From positions 1 through 7,205 of the forward strand of contig JBILJV010000087.1 in NCBI GenBank assembly GCA_044377005.1: a stretch of 7,205 nucleotides of DNA. Reading direction: 5' to 3'. Both the position numbers and the translations under genes were made by a program. The notes under the pieces are model-generated. The model searched no databases. It was not told where the DNA came from and saw only the letters and a program-made list of their open reading frames with translations. Below, one piece after another: positions 1-4,544 of the stretch; the stretch's first letter is position 1; every line of letters starts with the position of its first letter. Origin of the DNA: JABMMZ01 sp044377005. Lineage in GTDB: Bacteria; Bacteroidota; Bacteroidia; NS11-12g; UBA955.

Positions 1-1
1 A

Positions 2-1057
2 ATTGCTGTTTTGGGGTGTGGTAGAAGGGGAGGTAACAGTTTCTCTTTTGTATTCTGAGCTACTGTTGATCTGGTTTTCATGGTGGTGGCAGTGTTTGTT
101 CAGATTTAATGTTTTGTTTTTGCATCTTGCCCCAGCCTTAGTTATTCCCTCACATTGAACCGATACTGTCCCTTTGTTATCATTATTCTTTTCACTTGTT
201 GTTTTTACACTTTTCCACGACCAACATTTAATACAAAGCGATTTTTCAATCAGTTCTTCTTGGTCGTCACTTAGCAAAGGAAAGAAATTAATACCCGTAA
301 AACGTTCAACACTGTCAATAGATACTGCATAGTTCTGTAGATTCAACGTTGAACCCACGTTGGGTAGAATAAAGCCTATCCCCTTGATATTTGGGTTGCT
401 ATAATCTAAAATTACTTTGTAATAATAGTTGGGAATTGATACTTTGTTAGGCCCTATCGATTGAAGTCCGCTACTCAAAACAGGGCCTGTTACGATATAA
501 ACGGCCTCATTTTCAACGGCCCAAGTTCTAACCAATTCCTCTAGCTTTTTCCAGATACCTCTATTGAAACTAGGTGATTGAGGACTCATGTTACTGTAAT
601 AAAAAGACTCAGCCATGGTGGTGCTAGACCAACCCATATCGGAGGCAGGGGCTAAATGCCCTCTATCAAATCCAGAACCTTCATAATCTTTATCTGAGGC
701 ACTACCTGAATTTACTTTCGGGTCAATAATAAACTTATCAGTTCTTTCTACAATTTTCACTGTTTCCTCTTTAGTCAGTTGGTAAGCAACCCAAGACGCT
801 TGTTCGTGAGTTTCATTGTATAATAGCGAAAAACCAGTATGGTTTATTATTTTATCTCGAGGGATGGTTTGTGGAATTTCTAATTTGTAAATGTTGCTCG
901 CTCTTATAGTATGCAACAAAACACTATCAGCATACAACCAAGTACCATCGTCGTATAATAAAATGTTTTTCCCATCCAATGTTTTCGCTACTTGTTGACC
1001 ATAAGTTGGAACAAGCAATGCCAAAAATGAGAAGAGAATCAATATATGTTTTTTCAT
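2..1057 (-). CDS. Secreted DNA/RNA non-specific endonuclease (DRGH family) with C-terminal Cys/His module; 3' end beyond window
   Basis: The frame is open from the ATG at 1057 to the left edge, giving 352 visible residues without a stop. Residues 1-20 are a signal peptide (MKKH, hydrophobic core, likely cleavage after TYG), so the enzyme is probably exported. Residues 25-42 hold a 'DGK..LLYDDGTW' segment, a type of motif often seen after the signal peptide in Bacteroidota secreted proteins. The nuclease domain spans about 65-280 with DRGH at 131-134. By analogy with Serratia nuclease, His134 is the general base, Arg132 assists, Asn165 (in FNRGIW) binds Mg2+, and Glu173 lies eight residues on, the same Asn-to-Glu spacing as in the Serratia enzyme. 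The family cleaves single- and double-stranded DNA and RNA. After the domain come Cys275/Cys278, then a tail with Cys302, Cys312, Cys323 and His326, followed by a Ser/Thr-rich stretch running off the window. Divergent from the 1392 gene. Family call is firm; the physiological role (nutrient scavenging, biofilm DNA, competition) is inference. Confidence 0.93.
   Translation of the reverse strand, partial: MKKHILILFSFLALLVPTYGQQVAKTLDGKNILLYDDGTWLYADSVLLHTIRASNIYKLEIPQTIPRDKIINHTGFSLLYNETHEQASWVAYQLTKEETVKIVERTDKFIIDPKVNSGSASDKDYEGSGFDRGHLAPASDMGWSSTTMAESFYYSNMSPQSPSFNRGIWKKLEELVRTWAVENEAVYIVTGPVLSSGLQSIGPNKVSIPNYYYKVILDYSNPNIKGIGFILPNVGSTLNLQNYAVSIDSVERFTGINFFPLLSDDQEELIEKSLCIKCWSWKSVKTTSEKNNDNKGTVSVQCEGITKAGARCKNKTLNLNKHCHHHENQINSSSEYKRETVTSPSTTPQNSN
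80..154 (-). other. Cys/His (probable zinc-binding) module at the C-terminus of the nuclease
   Basis: This stretch encodes residues 302-326, with the spacing C-x9-C-x10-C-x2-H and the core 'CEGITKAGARCKN'. The pattern C-x-x-x-T-x-x-G-x-x-C followed by C-x-x-H matches a short module I recall as DUF5763-like in Bacteroidota proteins; I could not confirm this by search. Four regularly spaced Cys/His residues in a secreted protein suggest a metal site or disulfides. Function is unknown, and binding of nucleic acid or cell surface is only a guess. Confidence 0.55.
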
Positions 1058-1097
1058 TTTGCACAAGTGATGAAAGCTAGAACTAACATCTAAGTGA

Positions 1098-1105
1098 CAA
1101 AAGTA
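1098..1105 (-). promoter_or_regulatory. Candidate -7 box for the nuclease gene
   Basis: Read on the minus strand this is TACTTTTG, an exact match to the Bacteroidota -7 consensus TAnnTTTG, 40 bases upstream of the ATG at 1057. No clear TTTG/TTG -33 element sits 19-21 bases further upstream, so the call rests on one box only. Confidence 0.3.
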
Positions 1106-1189
1106 TTATATTTTATTAAATTTAGTGGCATTACTTGTGAAATAACCGAAATGAACTAATTTTTTGTTACTATGCATTTGTATTGTGTC

Positions 1190-1258
1190 ACTTAATTTGA
1201 TTAAGTCATTTATTGACTATAATCAGCTTAAGGATTTTGATAATATTAAAATCTTAAG
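1190..1258. repeat. Cluster of three consecutive inverted repeats
   Basis: Repeat 1 is ACTTAAT-TTG-ATTAAGT (1190-1206, perfect 7-base arms). Repeat 2 is AGTCA-TTTAT-TGACT (1204-1218, perfect 5-base arms), sharing three bases with repeat 1. Repeat 3 has arms CTTAAG-G-ATTTT (1227-1238) and AAAATCTTAAG (1248-1258), which pair over 11 bases with one bulged G and a 9-base loop. The CTTAA/TTAAG word recurs in repeats 1 and 3. The cluster lies about 30-100 bases upstream of the candidate -33 box at 1290. It could be operator sites or a structured element; AT-rich DNA makes short inverted repeats common, so function is uncertain. Confidence 0.45.
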
Positions 1259-1289
1259 GCTTCATTTTTTTGGAATTTATTATATCAGT

Positions 1290-1323
1290 TTTGCCAAAAA
1301 TTGAACAAGCTTCTTTATATTTG
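1290..1323 (+). promoter_or_regulatory. Candidate Bacteroidota-type promoter for the DUF2130 gene
   Basis: TTTG at 1290-1293 serves as a -33 element and TATATTTG at 1316-1323 is an exact match to the -7 consensus TAnnTTTG. The spacer is 22 bases, slightly longer than the usual 19-21. It would leave a 5' leader of roughly 60 bases before the ATG at 1392. Confidence 0.5.
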
Positions 1324-1391
1324 TTAACTCTAACTTCTAAGCTAAGAAGATTAGTATTTACACAAACACTAAAAAAGAAAAATAGAAAAAG

Positions 1392-2684
1392 ATGAATGAT
1401 ATTATTTGTCCCAATTGTAAAAAAGTATTCAAAGTAGATCAAGCAGGTTTTGCAGACATCATCAAACAAGTGCGTGACCATCAGTTTGACGAAGAGTTGC
1501 AAAAAGTGCTTAAAATGAAAGAGAATGAAAAAGACAATGCGATAAAACTTGCAGAGGCAAATTTTAAATCTCATCTTCAAGACATTGTTGCCAAAAAAGA
1601 ATCGGAATTGACGCAATATAAAGTTGATGTTCAAAAACAGGTTTTTGAAAAATTGACTAAAAAAGAGGCGGACATTGCTGAGTTGAAAGCAAAAATTGAC
1701 AAAGCAGAGTTAGATAAACAATTGTCGGTGTCAGAGGCTGTTAAAATGATTGAAAAAGAGCGTGACGCCTTGGCAAATGAGATAAAAAACAAAGAAACTG
1801 AAAAGCAATTAATGGAAAAATCTTTGATTGAAAAGTACAATGCTGAAATTAAAACTAAGGAGGATATTATTAAACTTAAAGATGAAGAGATAGAATTTCG
1901 CAAAGACATGAAACAAAAACTTTCCACAAAAATGTTAGGGGAAACACTTGAACTACATTGTGAAATTGAGTTTAACAAAATCAGATCTATCGCTTTTCAA
2001 AAAGCCTATTTCGAAAAAGACAATGATTCTAAAACGGGTAGCAAAGGTGATTATATCTACAGGGAAAATGATGATCAGGGAAATGAAATTATTTCCATAA
2101 TGTTCGAGATGAAAAATGAAGGGGATGCAACTGCCTCGAAAAAAAGAAACGAAGATTTCCTGAAAGAGCTTGATAAGGACCGCAATGAGAAAAAATGCGA
2201 ATATGCCGTACTAGTTTCAATGTTAGAAACCGATAGCGAGTTGTATAGCACAGGTATTGTGGATGTATCACACAAGTATGAGAAAATGTATGTGGTTCGT
2301 CCTCAATTTTTTATTCCCATTATTACCTTATTGAGGAATGCAGCCATGAATTCACTTAAATACAAAGCTGAATTGGCACAAGTTAAGAATCAAAATATTG
2401 ACATTACCAATTTTGAGGAGAATATTAATACTTTTAAGGAAGGTTTTGCAAAAAATTATGAATTGGCAAGTCGTAAGTTTAAAATAGCCATTGAGGAAAT
2501 AGACAAAACCATAGACCATCTCAACAAAACGAAGGAAGCTTTGATGTCGTCAGAAAATAACTTAAGGTTAGCCAATAATAAGGCTGAAGACCTTACTATA
2601 AAAAAGCTAACCAAAGGAAATCCAACTATGCAGGCGAAGTTTGAAGAACTTTCAAACCATCCTGAAATAGATAACGAAGATTAA
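1392..2684 (+). CDS. DUF2130 family protein: coiled coil plus probable PD-(D/E)XK nuclease-like core
   Basis: 430 residues, ATG to TAA. Residues 1-16 hold one CPNC pair (Cys6, Cys9), half of a zinc ribbon with no second CxxC visible. Residues about 28-178 are a highly charged Lys/Glu-rich heptad-like coiled coil. Residues about 180-325 carry the conserved part I recognise as DUF2130: 'LGETLELHCEIEFN' (182-195), 'KGDYIYRE' (218-225), 'IMFEMKNE' (236-243) and 'FLKELDKDRNEKKCEYAVLVSML' in the region 256-278. Asp220 followed by Glu239-x-Lys241 is the D...ExK arrangement of PD-(D/E)XK nucleases, and the coiled-coil-plus-nuclease layout resembles RmuC. A second helical segment (about 325-410) and an acidic tail close the protein. 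There is no signal peptide, so it is probably cytoplasmic. It has its own promoter and converges on the 2832 gene. Family call is good; nuclease activity and any role in DNA recombination or repair are inferred, not demonstrated. Confidence 0.87.
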   Translation: MNDIICPNCKKVFKVDQAGFADIIKQVRDHQFDEELQKVLKMKENEKDNAIKLAEANFKSHLQDIVAKKESELTQYKVDVQKQVFEKLTKKEADIAELKAKIDKAELDKQLSVSEAVKMIEKERDALANEIKNKETEKQLMEKSLIEKYNAEIKTKEDIIKLKDEEIEFRKDMKQKLSTKMLGETLELHCEIEFNKIRSIAFQKAYFEKDNDSKTGSKGDYIYRENDDQGNEIISIMFEMKNEGDATASKKRNEDFLKELDKDRNEKKCEYAVLVSMLETDSELYSTGIVDVSHKYEKMYVVRPQFFIPIITLLRNAAMNSLKYKAELAQVKNQNIDITNFEENINTFKEGFAKNYELASRKFKIAIEEIDKTIDHLNKTKEALMSSENNLRLANNKAEDLTIKKLTKGNPTMQAKFEELSNHPEIDNED

Positions 2685-2692
2685 CGTTATCT
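2669..2692 (+). terminator. Hairpin overlapping the stop codon of the DUF2130 gene, possible weak terminator
   Basis: AGATAACG (2669-2676) and CGTTATCT (2685-2692) are perfect 8-base inverted arms around an 8-base loop that contains the TAA stop (2682-2684). The following bases are only moderately T-rich (TATTACC), so this is a poor intrinsic terminator. It may protect the mRNA 3' end or be chance. Confidence 0.3.
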
Positions 2693-2808
2693 TATTACCT
2701 AATGAAACCCTGAAGGCGAAGAAAGTGTAGAATCAAAAGTTGTTGTATTTCAGATTTTTTATGGTAGGGCACCTCTAAATTTATATTCTCCAACAAAACT
2801 CAGAATTT

Positions 2809-2825
2809 CAATAAATTATTTATTG
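2809..2825 (-). terminator. AT-only palindrome just after the scramblase-like gene, possible hairpin terminator
   Basis: CAATAAAT-T-ATTTATTG is a perfect inverted repeat with 8-base arms, starting 6 bases downstream (minus strand) of the stop at 2832-2834. Only one G-C pair closes the stem, so it would be weak. The rest of the 2685-2831 convergent gap shows no better terminator for either gene. Confidence 0.25.
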
Positions 2826-2831
2826 TTAAAA

Positions 2832-3422
2832 TTATTTACTTTCTTTTAATACCATGTCTATGGTTATAGCTCCTGCGAGAATAACGGTTTTGTTTTCTGT
2901 GTTCGAATAATTGGCGTCAATATTGACATTATATTTATCGGCAGAAGTGAATAGTTCTTTCATTGCGCCGCCCCATTTTTTCGAAATTGAACCAATTTCA
3001 TTGCCAGATGGTTCTGTTATTTTGAAATTCCAAGCTTTCCAATCCCCGTTTATTTCGGCAATTTGTTCTTCCGATGTATTGTATATTTTAAATGTTGGTT
3101 TGAATAACTTAAACTTTTGTTTGATGGTTCCAATGGTTTCTCCTTGTGCATTATTGATAGAGATCTTTGACATAAAAAAAGTCCATCCGCGTGAAATAGA
3201 AACGATCTTTTGGTCTTCGTTGTTTTTGATTTCAAGCAAAAAAGGAAGCATTGATTTTTTAATAAGTAATCTAAGGAATTTATCACCAATACTTAATTTT
3301 TGTTTAATAGCACCGATGTTTTGACCTTGGTCATTAAAGACATTGTAGCAGTTTTCAAACTTAAAGAAGTTTACTTTTTCATCGATAAAATAGGAGTTAG
3401 TTGCAAAGAAATTATTATTCAT
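2832..3422 (-). CDS. Phospholipid scramblase-related / LURP-one-like (Tubby-fold) protein
   Basis: 196 residues, ATG at 3422 to TAA. No signal peptide and no clear transmembrane helix, except a hydrophobic C-terminal stretch at 179-192 ('VILAGAITIDMVL'), which matches the conserved buried/C-terminal helix of the scramblase family. The body is a series of beta-hairpin units of the form (N/E)xxGxxIGxIxxK(W/F), at 30-43, 67-80, 91-104, 115-128 and 137-150. The segment 'LPFLLEI...ISRGWTFFMSKISI' (59-90) resembles the bacterial scramblase-related proteins I know. Eukaryotic relatives bind membranes or shuttle lipids; in bacteria the role is unestablished, so lipid scrambling should not be assumed. 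It converges with the DUF2130 gene and lies downstream of, but is separated by a strong terminator from, the T9SS gene. Family assignment is by pattern recall, moderately sure. Confidence 0.78.
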   Translation of the reverse strand: MNNNFFATNSYFIDEKVNFFKFENCYNVFNDQGQNIGAIKQKLSIGDKFLRLLIKKSMLPFLLEIKNNEDQKIVSISRGWTFFMSKISINNAQGETIGTIKQKFKLFKPTFKIYNTSEEQIAEINGDWKAWNFKITEPSGNEIGSISKKWGGAMKELFTSADKYNVNIDANYSNTENKTVILAGAITIDMVLKESK

Positions 3423-3467
3423 GTTGTATTGTATTTTTTATGTTGTGTTTGGATTAAACTTAGATTT

Positions 3468-3499
3468 CAAACTAACCTAAAAAAAATCAAAATAACAAA
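3468..3499 (-). promoter_or_regulatory. Candidate Bacteroidota-type promoter for the scramblase-like gene
   Basis: On the minus strand, TTTG (3499-3496) is followed after exactly 20 bases by TTAGTTTG (3475-3468), one mismatch from TAnnTTTG. The -7 box ends 45 bases before the ATG at 3422. Spacing is ideal, but the surrounding A/T-rich DNA raises the chance of a random match. Confidence 0.4.
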
Positions 3500-3633
3500 T
3501 TCTATTCTGTTGATTTTTAATTAATTTAAACTTTAAAAAGCCATAATAAAGGTCATAATAATTTTATAAGTTGATTGTGCTCACTTTTGATATGAATTGC
3601 AATTTTCAAATTATGACTTTGCTAAAATTTAGT

Positions 3634-3670
3634 AAAAAAAAAAGGACAGCCAGAGCTGTCCTTTTTTTTT
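3634..3670 (-). terminator. Strong, probably bidirectional rho-independent terminator
   Basis: A perfect GC-rich stem GGACAGC/GCTGTCC (3644-3650 with 3655-3661) with the 4-base loop CAGA is flanked by ten A (3634-3643) and nine T (3662-3670). Read leftward it ends the T9SS gene, whose stop lies 16 bases upstream. It has a T-run on either strand, so it could act in both directions, though no rightward gene leads into it. It separates the T9SS gene from the scramblase-like gene. Confidence 0.93.
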
Positions 3671-3673
3671 ATG

Positions 3674-3691
3674 GAGTAATTTAAATTACTC
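3674..3691. repeat. 18-base perfect palindrome over the stop codon of the T9SS gene
   Basis: GAGTAATTTAAATTACTC is its own reverse complement. It contains the TAA stop of the 3686 gene and sits three bases from the terminator T-run. In the mRNA it could form a second, loop-poor hairpin or, as DNA, a symmetric protein site; neither is shown. Confidence 0.6.
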
Positions 3692-4486
3692 GATGATTAA
3701 TTTTGAAGTTAATACAGTAGACCCAGTTGTTACGTTTACAACATAGATACCAGCGTTCATATCAGCAGTATTTAATTGAATAAAGCCTTCAGCATTTGCA
3801 TTGCCTTTGAAGATTAATTTACCATTCATGTCAAATACACTAACTACAGAAGCACCATTTGCACTAGTTAAACTAGTTTGAATGTTAGCATTGTTTTTTG
3901 CAGGGTTAGGGTAAATTGAAACAGCATCAGCAGTTAAGTCGTTGATGTTTAATCCCCAACCTTGTGGATTAAACCAAGTACCAGATTTTGTTCTAGAATT
4001 ATTTGCTCCTGTGCTTGCAGGTTCAGCTGGGATTCCATTGTTGGGATCTCTGTTTAGTAAGAATGAACTAAAGCTTAAAATGAATTTAGACGTGAAATTA
4101 GGTCTGATTCCAGCAGCTAAGGTGCCAGAAATGTGTATTGTGTCATTTGGATTCACTTTTCTATTTAATCTTCTTATGGAATAACGAAATGTATCAGAAG
4201 ACGGTAGTCCAAATAAAAATTGCTTGCCAGTTCCGCTTGCAGGTACAAAATAACCAGCAACTCTAAGTCCAAAAGTATCAGTTGGCAAAACAGTATCTTG
4301 CATACTTATGTTTTTACATACAATCTTGTAAAAAAAAGTAGTTGTATTTGATGGGTTGTCAGTAACTCCTGTACTTCTTAATTCTGTAGGTAACAGAATT
4401 TCTTCGATTGACCAATCAATGTCTCTTTGCGAGAAAGCAGAGTTTGCAGCAAGTGCAAGAACGAAAGATAGTAAAATTTTTTTCAT
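3686..4486 (-). CDS. T9SS type A sorting domain-containing secreted protein of unknown function
   Basis: 266 residues, ATG at 4486 to TAA. Residues 1-19 are a Sec signal peptide (MKKILLSF..., cleavage likely AFS|Q). Residues about 188-266 form a type IX secretion C-terminal domain: 'VSIYPNPAKNNANIQT' at 189-204, 'VFDMNGKLIFKG' at 217-228, 'NAGIYVVNV' at 244-252 and the terminal 'SKLIIE'. Such domains direct cargo across the outer membrane, after which they are usually cleaved off and the cargo is released or anchored to the surface. The region 21-187 is beta-rich, with segments such as 'TTTFFYKIVCKNIS' and 'NDTIHISGTLAAGI'. It looks like an Ig-like/adhesin-type fold, but I recognise no family and see no catalytic motif. 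Own promoter, own strong terminator, so probably a single-gene transcript. Confidence 0.9.
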   Translation of the reverse strand: MKKILLSFVLALAANSAFSQRDIDWSIEEILLPTELRSTGVTDNPSNTTTFFYKIVCKNISMQDTVLPTDTFGLRVAGYFVPASGTGKQFLFGLPSSDTFRYSIRRLNRKVNPNDTIHISGTLAAGIRPNFTSKFILSFSSFLLNRDPNNGIPAEPASTGANNSRTKSGTWFNPQGWGLNINDLTADAVSIYPNPAKNNANIQTSLTSANGASVVSVFDMNGKLIFKGNANAEGFIQLNTADMNAGIYVVNVTTGSTVLTSKLIIE

Positions 4487-4513
4487 TGGATATTTATTTT
4501 ATAATTGTTAACA

Positions 4514-4544
4514 CAAATTTACTTATTAAAATTAATCAAACAAA
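4514..4544 (-). promoter_or_regulatory. Promoter for the T9SS gene, overlapping the end of the helicase gene
   Basis: On the minus strand, TTTG (4544-4541) precedes TAAATTTG (4521-4514) by exactly 19 bases. Both boxes match the Bacteroidota consensus perfectly. The -7 box ends 27 bases before the ATG at 4486, leaving a leader of about 20 bases (AAAATAAATATCC before the start). The -33 box lies inside the last four codons of the helicase gene. Confidence 0.6.

Larger units (their letters stand above)
1058..1391. other. Divergent intergenic region between the nuclease and DUF2130 genes
   Basis: These 334 bases separate two divergently transcribed genes and hold no convincing coding region. They carry a -7-like box for the leftward gene near 1100, a fuller promoter for the rightward gene at 1290-1323, and three consecutive inverted repeats between 1190 and 1258. 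The leader directly before the 1392 start is almost pure A/G (AGAAAAAG) without a true Shine-Dalgarno, as is common in Bacteroidota. Confidence 0.7.

Noticed and set aside
1254..1634. 126-residue minus-strand open frame
   Set aside because: It lies mostly antisense to the DUF2130 gene, is dominated by Phe/Leu/Ile from A-rich codons of the other strand, and resembles no protein.
2911..3324. 137-residue plus-strand open frame
   Set aside because: It is fully antisense to the scramblase-like gene, whose product has clear family features and internal repeats.
3300..3524. 74-residue plus-strand open frame
   Set aside because: It overlaps the 5' end of the scramblase-like gene and its promoter region, with a hydrophobic low-complexity product and no promoter.
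3542..3562. Short direct repeat CATAATAA in the gap upstream of the scramblase-like gene
   Set aside because: Two eight-base AT-rich copies are expected by chance in such DNA and lie near no other signal.
3500..3633. Possible small RNA ending at the strong terminator on the plus strand
   Set aside because: Only one-mismatch -7-like boxes (near 3583 and 3613) and no -33 element or conserved structure could be seen; the terminator is explained by the T9SS gene.
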